A stretch of 64,000 bases of DNA from Onchidella celtica (lineage: Eukaryota; Mollusca; Gastropoda; Systellommatophora; Onchidiidae), in the NCBI GenBank assembly GCA_963931925.1, contig OZ007582.1, forward strand, positions 35,888,336 through 35,952,335. Reading direction: 5' to 3'. The position numbers and the translations under genes are program-made. Below are positions 22,363 to 35,269 of the stretch, one piece after another. Under the pieces are notes generated by a model. That model was not told the DNA's origin and did no database searches. It saw only the letters and a program-made list of their open reading frames with translations. Position 1 is the stretch's first letter. The number at the start of each line of letters is the position of its first letter.

Positions 22363-25300
22363 TTAGCACCATGCTAAGCTGACACAGTCATGATCCTTGG
22401 CCCAAGCAGTTGGTAATGCAGTTACCTGCAAATCAATGGGTAGGGTTAGGTTCATAACATTCTCGACTAGGGGCTCATTGAATTTAAAGGTGCTGATGTT
22501 GGCCAAATACACAATTGTGAATGTTTGAGCTTTTTCAGTACCTCTCTCTCTGGCCAGTTCTGCAGACGCAGCAGTTTCTTGATGAACCGATGGTCCGTTT
22601 GATTCTGCCGATCCTGTTGGCCCAATAGGTTGAGACACTCCTGGTGGTCCAGGTGGCCCAATAGGTTGAGACACTCCTGGTGGTCCAGGTGGCCCAATAG
22701 GTTGAGACACTCCTGGTGGTCCAGGTGGCCCAATAGGTTGAGACACTCCTGGTGGTCCAGGTGGCCCAATAGGTTGAGACACTCCTGGTGGTCCAGGTGG
22801 CCCAATAGGTTGAGACACTCCTGGTGGTCCAGGTGGCCCAATAGGTTGAGACACTCCTGGTGGTCCAGGTGGCCCAATAGGTTGAGACACTCCTGGTGGT
22901 CCAGGTGGCCCAATAGGTTGAGACACTCCTGGTGGTCCTGGTCGCCCAATAGGTTGAGACACTCCTGGTGGTCCTGGTGGCCCAATAGGTTGAGACACTC
23001 CTGGCGGTCCTGGTGGCCCAATAGGTTGAGGCACTCCTGGCGGTCCTGGTGGCCCAATAGGTTGAGACACTCCTGGCGGTCCTGGTGGCCCAATAGGTTG
23101 AGACACTCCTGGCGGTCCTGGTGGCCCAATAGGTTGAGACACTCCTGGTGGTCCAGGTGGCCCAATAGGTTGAGACACTCCTGCTGGTCCAGGTGGCCCA
23201 ATAGGTTGAAACACTCCTGGTGGTCCAGGTGGCCCAATAGGTTGAGACACTCCTGGTGGTCCAGGTGGCCCAATAGGTTGAGACACTCCTGGTGGTCCAG
23301 GGGGCCCAATAGGTTGAGACACTCCTGGTGGTCCAGGGGGCCCAATAGGTTGAGACACTCCTGGTGGTCCTGGGGGCCCAATAGGTTGAGACACTCCTGG
23401 TGGTCCTGGGGGCCCAATAGGTTGAGACACTCCTGGTGGTCCTGGGGGCCCAATAGGTTGAGACACTCCTGGTGGTCCTGGGGGCCCAATAGGTTGAGAC
23501 ACTCCTGGTGGTCCTGGGGGCCCAATAGGTTGAGACACTCCTGGTGGTCCAGGGGGCCCAATAGGTTGAGACACTCCTGGTGGTCCTGGTGGCCCAATAG
23601 GTTGAGACACTCCTGGTGGTCCTGGGGGCCCAATAGGTTTAGACACTCCTGGTGGTCCTGGTGGCCCAATAGGTTGAGACACTCCTGGTGGTCCTGGTGG
23701 CACAATAGGTTGAGACACTCCTGGTGGTCCAGGTGGCCCAATAGGTTCAGTCACTCCTGGTGTTCCAGGTGGCCCAATAGGTTCAGTCACTCCAGGTGTT
23801 CCAGTTGGCCCAATATTTTCATTCACTCCAGGTGGTCCAGCTGGCCCAATAGGTTCATTCACTCCAGGTTTTCCAGGTGGCCCAATAGGTTCATTCATTC
23901 TTGGTGGTCCTGGTGGCCCAATAGGTTGAGACACTCCTGGTGGTCCTGGTGGCCCAATAGGTAGAGACATTCGTGGTAGTCCTGGTGGCCCAATAAGTTG
24001 AGACACTCCTGGTGGTCCTGGTGGCCCAATAAGTTGAGACACTCCTGGTGGTCCTGGTGGCCCAATAGGTTGAGACACTCCTGGTGGTCCTGGTGGCCCA
24101 ATAGGTTGAGACACTCCTGCTGGTCCTGGTGGCCCAATAGGTTGAGACATTCCTGGTGGTCCTGTTGGCCCAATAGGTTGAGACACTCCTGGTGGCCCAA
24201 TAGGTTGAGACACTCCTGGTGGTCCTGGTGGCCCAATAGTTTGAGACACTCCTGGTGGTCCTGGTGGCCCAATAGGTTGAGACACTTCTGGTGGTCCTGG
24301 TGGCCCAATAGGTTGAGACACTCCTGGTGGTCCTGGTGGCCCAATAGGTTGAGACAATCCTGGTGGTCCTGGTGGCCCAATAGGTTGAGACACTCCTGGT
24401 GGTCCTGATGGCCCAATAGGTTGAGACACTCCTGGTGGTCCTGATGGCCCACTAGGTTGGGAAACTCCTGGTGGTCCTGCTGGCCCAATAGATTCAGTCA
24501 CTCCTGGTGGCCCTGATGGCTTAATAGGTTCAGTCACTCTTTGTGCTGCTGATGTCTCAATAGGCTCAGTCTTTCTATGTACTGCTGATGGTGCAATAGT
24601 TTCAGTCTTTCTTGGTGCTGCAGATGGCGCTATAGGTTCAGTCATTCTAGGTTTTCCTGAGGTTGCAAGAGGTTCAGTCATTCTGGGTTCTCCCGATGGT
24701 GCAATATGTTTGGTCATTCTAAGTTCCCCTGACGGTGCAATAGGTTCCGTTCTTTTAGTCATTCCTTGTGGTCCTGGTGGCCCAATAGTTTCAGTCACTC
24801 CTGGCGGTCCTGGTGGTCCAATAGGTTCAGTGTTTCCTGGTGGTCCTGGTGGCCCAATAGGTTCAAGGTTTCCTGGTGGTCCTGGTGGCCCAATAGATTG
24901 AGACACTCCTGGTGGTCCTGATAGCCCAATAGATTGAGACACTCCTGGTGGTCCTGATGGACCAATAGGTTCAGAAACCCCTGGTGGTCCTGGTGGCCCA
25001 ACGGGATGAGACACTCCTGGTGGTCCTGGTGGTCCAATAGGTTGAGACACTCCTGGTGGTCCTGGTGGCCCAATAGGTTGAGACATTCCTGGTGGTCCTG
25101 GTGGCCCAATAGGTTCAGAAACCCCTGGTGGTCCTGGTGGCCCAATGGGATGAGACACTCCTGATGGTTCTGGTGGCCCAATGGGATGAGTCACTCCTGG
25201 TGGTCCTGGTGGCCCAATAGGTCGAGTCACTTCTGGTAGTCCTGGTGGCCCAATAGGTTGAGACACTCCTGGTGGTCCTGGTGGCCCAATAGGTTGAGAC

Positions 25301-28300
25301 ACTCCTGGTGGTCCTGGTGGCCCAATAGGCTGAGACACTCCTGGTGGTCCTGGTGGTCCAATAGGTTGAGACACTACCGATGATCCTGGTGGCCCAATAG
25401 ATTGAGACACTCCTTGTGGTCCTTGTGGCGCAGTATGTTCAGTTGTGATTGCTGTGTCCATGCCAGTACCATTGGCATCCACGGAAGGCGCTGACCTGGG
25501 CCCGTTTATAACAGTCTTTGCTGGTTGAAAAGTGCTTGAATGCACTTGCGTCGAGGAAGTATCGTAGTCGTTTCTCGTTTGGCAAAGAATATCATTACAC
25601 ACCTGAAAAAGAAGATAACAGTGACTACTGACGGTAATGGTCTCTATTAATACAATATGAAAACAAATTATGATTGTCCAAGAACCTATTATCCTTTTGT
25701 GCAGGTATCAGTGTGTTTGTGTGTGTGGGTGTGGAGAGGAGATTTGTCTGCTATTTATTCCTGTGTTTTCCGAGGAAATTCATTCATATTTACAATCTTT
25801 CGTGAGCAGAATTTCTCGATTACTTTGGCAACTATTTTTGCTCCAGTTCTGTTCATCGGGTTTGTTTTTTTGTCATTGTTGATAGATGGCCGTAAAGTAA
25901 TAGGACCGTTAGAAGGAACCGTTAGAAGGAAGCGTAGAAGAAAGAAGGGGAAAGATGGAGTTTGGGTGTTAGGCATTACTCTAAATCAGTGCAAATTAAG
26001 AGGTGATATTTGCCATCAAGGGAAGCAGCTGATTCTGTCGCGGAGAGTTTGAGTTGAAGTTGGGTTTAAAGGCACGTCTGCACGTAACGGCCAATTTGCG
26101 CCTTCCCATTTTTTTTTTCATGTTCTTACTTTGGGCTAGGTCTCAGTGCCCAGATTCCTACAAATAATCCTCCCGGAGAGAAGGCAATGTTTTCATTAAT
26201 TCAGTCAATCATCCCACAATTGCGCAAGTCAAGGTGGCGGTTTTAGTTTTGAAAATCAAAGAAAACTTTACTTCGAATGTATTTGTAACTGTTGTTAGGG
26301 GAGCGTGGTATTTTACATAGAGAGCTGTAGTTTGGCCGTAAACACAAGTCTGTATTTTCTCTATTTGGTTTTGTAATTGGTCTACGTTCCCCCAACAGTT
26401 TGAAATTGTGATTTAGGTTGGGGTGGGTCTTTGTTTGAAAACTGAACAATGCAACTTGATTAAGGAGAGAATTTCATCTCAAAACGAGAAAAATGACTTC
26501 AGCAATTGTGGAGTGGCTGTGACCATTTGCCTCATACTAACAAACCGTGATAAGTAATTATTGATTGTTTACCTCATCACAATATGTCAGGTCCACATTT
26601 TTAGCCTCACAGACTTCGGCAAGCGTTCCACCTGTAAAGTATGGTTCAAAACAAAATGATAGAAAGATTTTGCCATGAATAAAAGAATGTGACTCTGGGT
26701 CGGCAAACATTTATTATTACTGCAGGCCGGATTGGGTATTAATGAGTGAGTGTAAGGCTAAGTAAATGCCTAACAAAAAAAACAACAACTTGAAATACTG
26801 AGGAACCATCTATTTAGATAATGTACGCTTGGTCAAATTTTGCCTCATAATCAAAACCGTATACTAGGAAATCGTTTGTGCGGAATAATGAGAGCGCTTT
26901 TCCAAAATTGGGTAAATCAAATTTTGTAAGAGTTATAGCCCCTTTGAGATATTCATTCAAAATTAATGAAAGACGCCGTGTAATGGTCAGTTAAAAATTG
27001 TTATGTCCCGTCTATATCCGAAGTTTTAGCTGAACACTTAAGTACCAATTCGAACACTTACACCGCGTCTTACAGAACATTACACTAACTAGAAAAACAT
27101 TCTTCAATTTGTCATTTGTTTGTTTTTTTTCTGTTGACTTTGTTTTCATAATATGACATTTTCCATACAGCCGATCCGTCAATGTGATCGCCTTAATAGA
27201 CACTCAAAAATTAGGACAATTCTTTCGCCGGCCGGAAAGGCATAGCATCCTGGTACATGCAATAATATTATTATTGCTCCCGGCCCGTTTGAATTTTTTT
27301 CTTTTTCGCGGGCCAGGCCAGCTGTAAGTTGATCCCCCCCCCCCCCCCAAATGCTCTTAAGAAACTAAAAGATCTTTTGTCCGAGAACTCGGTCATACAC
27401 TAGTCATCTCCGAGATAATGGCCTTAAGGTAACCATGTCTGGGACATCGGCCTTTATGTAATAATCTTTAGGACCCCGACCTTAATGTAATAATCTTTAG
27501 GACCCCGACCTTAATGTAATAATCTTTAGGACCCCGACCTTAATGTAATTATCTTTAGGACCCCGACCTTTATGTAATACTCTCCGGTGTACTGGCCTTA
27601 ATGTAATAATCTCGGGTGTACCGGCCTTAATGTAATAATCTCGGGTGTACCGGCCTTAATGTAATAATCTCGGGTGTACCGGCCTTAATGTAATAGTCTT
27701 TGGGACACCGGCCTTACGAAATAATCTCTGGAATACTGGCCTTAATGCAATACTGTCTGGGATACCGGCCTTAATGTAATAATCTCTGGGATATCGGCCT
27801 TCATGTAATGATCCGTAGGATACCGACCTTCATGTAATCTCCCACATACCGGTCTTAATGTAGTAATCTCCGAAATACCGGCCTTAATGTAATAATCTCT
27901 GGGATACCGCCCCTAACATAAAAACCTCTGGGATACCGGCCTTAACATAATCTCTGAAAAACCGGCCTTTAATAAGCTCTAGGATACCGGCCTAAGTGTA
28001 ATAATCTCAGGATACCGACCTTTACGTAATAATCTGTGGGATACCTGTATTGGTGTAATAATGACAGATACCGGCCTTAATGTAATAAGCTCCGGAATAC
28101 CGGCCTTAACGTGGTAAACTGCTGCTTAATGCCCATGGAAGATGATGCGCTTCAGAGATTAATTTTCAGCAGGAGAAAGTCCGGTGTTACAAGATGTACA
28201 GTGCTGATGCTGTAACCTGAGGGGTGAGGGGCATGCATGTTTCTGCTGAGGTGAGATGCCTTGAAAAAAGAAATCACACCAGGTGAAGCTAATTCAACAG

Positions 28301-29162
28301 CTGTGAGTGCACTGGTCCACCCAAGACTGTTTAGCCAGTTTCCAAAGAATGAAGATATTTCTAGATCTATATAAGATTTGGGAAACTACCACAGCTGCCG
28401 TTCGTGGGCTGATATTCTACTGCTCATGTACCTAGAGGAAGTCTTTTTTAGAATTATGTCCCATTTAAGTTCCATACTTTTCTGCCGAGAGAATGAAAAT
28501 GAACAATTATAATTATAAAATAATTTATCAAAGGGGGCTTCCCCATTATCAAATTGAATTACTGTAAGTTAGCCACAAAATGGGAAAGAAATGGTCTACT
28601 TGCCATTTCGGATGATGAAAAGACAGACTCTTGTTTATTCAACGCTGTACAGACAGGAAATAGCCTGTAATCGAGCTCCATTGATTCGCGTCTATCGGTG
28701 CACCACTATTACCTCGTACATTCTTGCCCATCACAAGGAATACCTGATAGGAATGGCTACGGTGACCCGTTTCTTTCAGAAACTGACTAATGGGCCATTC
28801 TCGACCTTACTTCTTGTTTGTTTTATCTTTATTTTGTGAAAAATGAAACTGAAGACCTTTTTGTACATGTAGAAGAGGTATAGCAAACGTACACTTTGAC
28901 ACCTGTTTAAAATGCACTGTGACACTTATCCAGCTGTTTCACAGTTGTGATTTATTCAAACTCATAGTTATAATAACTAAAGCTGCAAGCGTTTAACGTC
29001 CTATTTCTCAGTTATGCAGAAAGTGGAGTTGGAACAAACCAGAACTACGGTCGTGATTTGGCAAGACGGTACACATTGTCACAACGTAATATTACATTAA
29101 GCAGACTCACCTCCTGTGAACAGGAACAGAACAGCTCCCCATAAGAGGAAAAGTGAAACCAT
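22363..29162 (-). CDS. Secreted collagen-like repeat protein, three coding exons
   Basis: Exon 1, 29162-29111, encodes a signal peptide ([17 protein letters not shown]) and ends at a GTGAGT donor. Exon 2, 26631-26573, sits between TTTACAG and GTAAAC; exon 3, 25602-22363, follows TTCTTTTTCAG. Phases fit (1, then 0) and give about 1116 residues. After the signal comes a short part with four cysteines (EVC..., TYCDEVCNDILC), then a linker, then about 75-80 repeats of [12 protein letters not shown]. Each repeat is three Gly-X-Y triplets plus one lacking glycine, so this is interrupted collagen sequence, not a classical fibrillar chain. The middle (about 24500-24780) is degenerate and loses PPG. 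The C-terminal 70 residues are non-repetitive without a collagen propeptide domain. Likely extracellular structural or mucus/matrix protein; exact family unknown. Other long frames here are shadows of the repeat. Confidence 0.85.
22610..25430 (-). repeat. 36-bp coding minisatellite (collagen-like)
   Basis: Units of 36 bp encode twelve residues each. Units near 22620-22930 are almost identical, with variants GGTCCAGG/GGTCCTGG in blocks, showing recent homogenisation at the gene's 3' side; units near 24500-24780 are old and degenerate. Because 36 is divisible by 3, several other frames on both strands are also open. Confidence 0.95.
26889..27075. mobile_element. Foldback MITE, truncated copy in intron 1 of the collagen-like gene
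   Basis: Matches 40182-40437: AGAGCGCTTTTCC, TCAAATTTTGTAAGAGTTAT, GATATTCATTCAAAATTA, TATGTCCCGTCT and ACACTTACACCGCGT. The right arm is shortened. Confidence 0.7.
27390..28125 (+). repeat. ~29-bp minisatellite in intron 1 of the collagen-like gene
   Basis: About 25 units built on ACCGGCCTTAATGTAATAAT followed by CTCTGGGAT, with substitutions and small indels. Three neighbouring units with GACCCCGACC/CTTTAG and three with TCGGGTG form local blocks, showing recent unit duplication. Confidence 0.93.
28862..29053. mobile_element. Inverted-repeat element of the TTAGTTCTTG family, copy 3
   Basis: Shares GTAGAAGAGGTATA, CAGTTGTGATTTATTCAAACTC-like and GCAGAAAGTGGAG blocks with the copy at 63231; ends CCAGAACTACGGTCG, 57 bp from exon 1 of the collagen-like gene. 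Confidence 0.6.
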
Positions 29163-32100
29163 CGTGGTTTCGACGAGATTTCAAATGCAGCAGTCCTTTG
29201 ATAAGCTGGCGATTTGCTGTGGAAGACATGAAAGAACAGAGTTATAATCACAAGTAAATTGATAACGAAGGAAAACTGAAGTAGAGCAGGGAGAAGAGAG
29301 TAAAACTCGGCCCTTCCTGGGTCAACTTCGACATTTTTCTCATTTCATCCTCAGAACAGGTTAGACCAATTTGTCTTGTTTCGTTCACGTCAGCAAAATT
29401 GACATCTAGACCATCATGCAGTGCTCCGGTGCCATTTTGAGTAAAAAAATAATTCAAGACAACGGAGAAGCACAAGTTTTATCAAGTTAGGTCACACCAA
29501 TACACGGCACATGTTTGTTTTCTGTTAAACATTGAAAAGACATTGCTTTGTAATGATTATAACACCGACTATAGTAAGAAACGCCGAAATAACGTTATAA
29601 AAAATTTTAAAAAATTTGCAACGCTATCACTTAAGGTTTTTTTTTTAGCAATTCCATTACCTTTTTCTAGAAAGAAAACGATGAAACGATGAGAAGCTTG
29701 TGTCGCTCTAAGGGAAAGACCCGTTTGCCGATTACTATCCACTCGGACGCACTTTATATAAATACATGTCCACTCGCCCTCGTTTTCGTGCTGCAATCAA
29801 TTTTGGAACAATAGAACAATAAAAAGAATGCTGCCAAGAATAGTCAATTTTAATGGCAAACGGTCACCCGTATACAGTTAGGCCCTATCATATGAAAGGC
29901 CCTTTATACTGGGTTTGATATCGCTACTTTAGTCATTTTGTTTGTATGGCAAACTGACATACCGCCAACACCGTAGTTTTGAGAAAATGGCTTTGCCAAC
30001 TATCCATCATTTTTACTGGTCTCGTCCACAGCATCCCCTCCCCTCCGCTTCTTCACGGAAGATGACGTAAGACAGTAAAACACTCTTGGACTCTGTATAT
30101 CTTTCTTTACATACATGTATTATACAAGAGACAACACCGAGACGAACTATCCCTTCTTTCACGATATGTCGACAACTTGCGCGCGTATAAACACTGCGAG
30201 TACTACTCACAGAGCTCTGTGGTACTATATCTTTTTCGTTCAATTTTGAAGGGGTGTGGGTTCGAATTGCTGCATTGTTGACATGGATGATAAGCCCGCA
30301 AGTCGACGGACGGAATTTGGCGAATTGAACAGTCTCGGTAGCCTGTGTCTCGGATTATTTCTTTCTAATCTATTAGGTAAAGGTCAGTTACAAAAATTTG
30401 CACTGACAACTCCGAGACAACAAAAAACCCAGAAAGCTGCACATTGCTTTTCTATAGCACCGAGACACGACAGGGTCTCTGAACCCAGCGAGAGTACATA
30501 GCTTAAACTAAAGTAGGTCAACACAGTAAACACTGACCGATATGCACGTGGGTATAATAGAAAGAGCTTGCCGAAAACTTCAAATCAATGGGTTTTCTTT
30601 GTCGCGTTTTATGTAACATTTTGTAGCTTTTCCTTTTGCTGGAATAACGCTCAAAACTGCTTATGTAAGAGTTGAAAAAGATACAAACTTCAATGATGGC
30701 AGTAATTTAACATGACAATGGGATTTTGCAATTGAGAAAAAAATGCCGACACAGCCCGTAGAACAGGCGTGGATACGGAAGATGTGAATTTGTAAAGACA
30801 AAATTAAGTAACAACGTAGGGTACGCCAGGTAAACTCGAGATAAATATGGAAAGACTTCCGAATGCGGCTCGTGCCATTGTCGTCATTAAGCACTTAATG
30901 TACTCAGGGGTTAATCGCCGAGCCTCGCATTAGTTATAAACACATCCTAGTGGAACACCAATTCGCCGAGGCGGCGGACCAACTGCGCAATGCCGGTCCT
31001 TAAGTCGCGTCCTTCTGCTGAGACCTGTTTCATTATTGTAAGAAAATCTGTCCATGAGACGCATTCAGAAATCCAGCCTCAAAAATAATTATAACACACC
31101 GTGCAAAAAACATGTTGAAAACTCGGCTAAGACGAACGTACGAAGAGGAGAATTGTTATAAACAATCAAGAAAGTACCAGAATAAAAACTGACAGCCTAC
31201 AGAGAAAAAAAAAAAATTCCACCAATGTGTACAGCAATACAGGTCTGAATGCATAATTTTCGGGCAAGAAAACAACAGAATTCAGAGAAAGCCAATTGAA
31301 TCTGGGTGTAGGTTAACATTTAAGGACTATAGATGGAAATTGGAAGTGAGAAGGTTTTAGCTCTATGACCACAAGAGACTAAAAACACTTACCAAATACA
31401 AAGCAAAAGCAAACGTTGGGATTCTCACCCATGCAAAGTTGACTTTTCACGCTCTCAATTCATTTAATTTAAACTTCACGCAGCTGCAGGTTTTTATATC
31501 TATATGACAGCAGGTGGTTGGATAGTTCCATGGAAATGAGAATGCCAGCAGAACTTATTTTTATGATGATTAAAAAACATTTTATGTTTAGAATGCAGCC
31601 ATCTATGTTACAGCTAAATATTCATCAAATGATATAATGTAAATGAAAGCTCAGCTTTGGACCAAATCATAAGAGCTGAGCAGAATCCGGAAAGAATTCA
31701 GTACAACTCTGAACTTTTAGTTTTACGATTATTTACAGACTGTCTCAATAATTAATTTCTTTTTGTGTTCTGGTTGAAAGGGTAAGAATTAGGTCCAAAG
31801 GTGTAAGAATTAGGTTTAGCGTTAGAGATGAGAAAAGCGTTGGAGATAGGTTTTGGGTTAGGGCCTGACCGTGTGATCGGAATGTACTGAAGTCTTCCCG
31901 GGAATTCCACGCACCTTTGATTCATTGATACTTGAAACGATCTGTTAAGTGTTAGAGTCATTTTCGCATGAAAGCATGATTTATGTGCCGAATTCATCTG
32001 TGGAAATTTGAGGCCAAGCTTACGAAAAGCGTACAACGGAGGAAAGGCGAAAGGGTTTGGGGGGGGGGGGGGGGGGATAAAAAACGAGCAAAGAAACAAA

Positions 32101-32462
32101 AAATTCCGGAATCGGGCACACATACTTTGTGGAGGCAATATAACCAAAAGCGTTGTTCTTCTGTTTTATAATTACTTTTTCTTTTTAAGTTTGCCAACCT
32201 ATATTCCAACGAACTCATGGTTGAGAAATTAGATTTGGCACTGACAAAGGACAGGAACATTGTTTTAAAAATATGAAAAATAAAAAGTTCATTACCTTTT
32301 TTTCGTGGAATGCCCCAACAGTTAAAAAGTTTGATTTTCGTGAATGACCATTTTCATGGGTCGCACATCCACTCATTTAGCCAACGTTATACAATGTGCT
32401 CTCGCACGTGAAATAACCGCTTTTCATGTTCATCATGTGTTTGACAGTGAGGGCCATATTTA
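29163..32462. other. Upstream of the collagen-like gene; no further gene recognised
   Basis: Should contain the promoter and perhaps a 5' untranslated exon, but I could not fix a TATA box or start. It includes the repeat at 30135-30360. The 77-codon minus frame at 30894-30661 has no recognised family. G homopolymer at about 32057-32076. Confidence 0.4.
30135..30360. repeat. ~230-bp interspersed repeat, copy 2
   Basis: Same-orientation relative of 14571-14800, with CTGTGGTACTA, CTTTTTCGTTCAATTTTGAA and GCATTGTTGACATGGATGAT blocks. Confidence 0.75.
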
Positions 32463-32510
32463 TTATCAATCTTCTCTCTCTCTCTCTCTCTCTGTGTCTC
32501 TCTCTCACTC

Positions 32511-32551
<41 letters not shown>

Positions 32552-32703
32552 TTCTCTCTCTTCCTCCCTCTCTTTCCTCTCTCGCTGTGTTTCTTTCTCT
32601 TACTCTCTCTCTGTCTGTGTCTCTCTCTCACTCTCTATCTGTCTCTCTCTCTCTCTCTGTCTCTCTTTCTCTCTCTTCCTCCCTCTCTTCCCTCTCTCTC
32701 TCT

Positions 32704-32741
<38 letters not shown>

Positions 32742-33310
32742 CTCTCTCTCTGTCTTTCTGTCTCTCTGTCTCTCTCTTCCTCCCTCTCTTCCCTCTCTCT
32801 CTCTGTGTCTCTCTTTCACTCTCTCTCTCTCTCTCTGTGTCTCTCTCTCACCCTCTCTCTGTCTGTCTGTCTCTCTGTCTCTCTTTCTCTCTCTTCCTCC
32901 CTCTCTTCCCTCTCTCTGTGTTTCTTTCCCTTACTCTCTCTCTCTCTCCCTCTCTCGGGCTCTCTCACTCTCTCTCTGTCGCTCTCTCTCTCTCTCTTCC
33001 TCCCTGTCTTCCCTCTCTCTCTCTCTGTTTCTTTCTCTCACTCTCTCATCTTTCTCTCTTTTCTTTTTGTCTTACTTCCTTTCTCTCTTTCTTTCTTTCT
33101 GTCTTTATTTCTTTCTTTCTTTCTTTCTTTCTCCCTCTCTCTTCTTCACTGTCTCTGTCTTTCTATACATGTAAGTTTCTCTTTCTCCCCTGCCTGACTG
33201 TCCGTCTGTCTGTCTGCATGTCTTTCTGGCGTTCCTTTTCTTTTTCTTTCATCGTCTCTCTCTTTCTGTCTCTCTATGTCTCCCTGTCTCTCTCTCTTTG
33301 TGAGAATGTC
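32463..33310 (+). repeat. ~850-bp pyrimidine tract (CT-rich)
   Basis: Almost pure T/C on the + strand: TCTC runs with TCTG and TTCC variants, and ATTTCTTTC near 33100. Apparent Leu/Ser-rich frames are artefacts. Confidence 0.95.
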
Positions 33311-33539
33311 ACTCTCTCCTTCTTTTACTAGGTTATGTTTTAAATTTTCAACAACGCTAAATTTGCTCACCAGTGTACTAAAATGTCTTGCAAAGTCCTT
33401 GACCCAACTAACAGCTCGGCCGCGCCAGTCCAGCCTGTCTTTCACGTTAATCACCCACTACTCCATCTCATCCCCTCAAACCTCTCGCCTCCAAAATACA
33501 AAAGAAAGAAAGAAAAAAGAAAACGAAATCAAGTAAGTA

Positions 33540-33880
33540 CAAACATTTGAGACATAATTATATTTGAGGCGTGTATTCAGACATGTATTTGACATTCGTA
33601 TCTGAGACGTATTTGACTTACTTATTTGAGACATGTATTTGACATATTATTTGAGATATTTATTTGACATACGTATTTGGCACATGTATTTGACATAATT
33701 CTGTTTTTGAGACATTGATTCGACATAATGTATTTGAGACGTGTATTCCACATATGTATTTGTGACAGGTTTTTGACATCTGTCTTTGAGACATGTATGT
33801 GAGATATAATATGTATTTGAGAAGTGTAATTGAGACGCGTACTTGAGACATACATTTGAAACATGTGCTTGAGACGCGTG
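33540..33880 (+). repeat. Degenerate minisatellite, GTATTTGAGACAT-type units
   Basis: Repeats of about 11 and 22 bp alternating TATTTGAGACAT and GTATTTGACATAC, much diverged. Confidence 0.85.
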
Positions 33881-34297
33881 GTCAGCTTGGATTTCGTACT
33901 ATACAGTGAAACTTTATCTGAAAGTGCAAGGGTTAAAGTTAGGATCAGATTTAGCTAATTGGCCAGAATATTCCTTTCACTGATGACATGGTCAGAATAA
34001 CGTTTTGCATTGGTGACACGGCCAGAATAAGTTTTTTGGGAACCTGGCTACAAGTGGTATTTTGGCTCCAGCGCCCAAAGAGTTTCTATCAAAATGAAAT
34101 CTAATAATGCGAAAAATAATGTCGGAAAAGTAAGGTTAGAAACATTTATTAATGCAGAGTATTTATTACGATACAAGTAAAACATTGGCCTATGATACTA
34201 GCACGACTCTACCACTTTCCCACACCTGCCACCACCGTGATTGGTGCACTTGTCCCATCGGTGCACGTCTACGTCAATACTTTTCAGACACCCTCGT

Positions 34298-34680
34298 AGT
34301 AGTAGTAGTGGTAGTAGTAGCAGTAGCAGTAGCAGTAGCAGTAGCAGCAGCAGCAGTAGCAGCAGCAGCAGCATCAGTAGCAGCAGCAGTAGCAGTCCTA
34401 GTGGTGGCAGAAGTAGCAATAGTGGCAGTACATGTAGTATCAACAGCTATAGTAATAGTTGAAATTGTAGCAGTTGTAGTTAGTACAGTAGTTGTAGAAG
34501 TACTAGTTGTAGTAACAGTGGAAGTAGTTGTAGCAGCAGAAGCAGTAGTGGTGGTAGTAGTGGTGGTAGTAGTGGTGGTAGTAGTAAGAGTAGTAGTGGC
34601 AGTAGTAGTAGTAGCAGCAGTAGTAGTGGTAGCAATAGTAATATTAGTAGTAGCAATAGTAGCAGTAGTAATAATATTAT
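34298..34680 (+). repeat. AGT/AGC trinucleotide repeat
   Basis: About 380 bp of GTA/GCA-type trinucleotides. Open in several frames (poly-Val/Ala, poly-Ser, poly-Leu); no splice or start support for a protein. Confidence 0.93.
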
Positions 34681-34862
34681 ATTGATAAATGAATACATAG
34701 ATAAATTAACAAATAAATACGTGAAAACATAGATAACCCCACGCTCCCCCCCAAAAAAAAAAAATTTAAAAAATATATATATAATATATAAACAAAGGAA
34801 CATTTCGCAATGGCGTCAGTTCCAGAATTGAGCGCTCTGTTTGGCCAGTTATGACCTATCTG

Positions 34863-35160
34863 GGGACAAGGTGGTCTAGAAGCAAGGTGCTCGCCTTTCA
34901 TGCTAAGGGTCCCGGGCTCAAAACCCGGGCTGTACAGGCATGTTGGAAAATTGGGATTTTTCTCATGTTTTCGTGTCCCTGATCCTATTGGGGGGTAGGA
35001 TCGAGTACCTAGTCTTCTCGGATAAGGACGAACAAATTCGGAGGGCAAGTGTGCACGTTGCGCACGTTAAAGATACCTTGACAGTTGGAAATCGTAAAGA
35101 GCAGGCTGTACAGGCCGCTGCCCGGGCAAAATTGAAAATAAAATTAATAGATTAAAATTT
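34863..35160 (+). mobile_element. tRNA-derived SINE, copy 2
   Basis: Head GGGGACAAGGTGGTCTAGAA, B box GGGCTCAAAACCC, body to GCCCGGGCAAAATTG, followed by a C-rich tract (35165-35205). A box and B box are slightly changed from copies 1 and 3. Confidence 0.88.
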
Positions 35161-35269
35161 AGCCATATCACACCCCCCCCCCACCCCCACCCCCCACCCC
35201 CATATCACCAACAAAAAATTATAATTCTAAATTAAATAAATATGAATATTTATTCGAGTATTATTATAA

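Noticed and set aside
22630-23964. Long + strand frame rich in [12 protein letters not shown] and two minus frames rich in [12 protein letters not shown]
   Set aside because: They are other frames of the 36-bp collagen repeat, kept open because 36 is a multiple of 3; they lack start context, splice sites and signal peptide.
27390-28125. CRISPR-like array of regular repeats
   Set aside because: Units are contiguous with no unique spacers, and the context is a eukaryotic intron.
32344-33331. Leu/Ser-rich frames of 276-301 codons
   Set aside because: Translation of a CT-rich tract.
34152-34803. Val/Ala-, Ser- and Leu-rich frames
   Set aside because: Translation of an AGT/AGC trinucleotide repeat in several frames.
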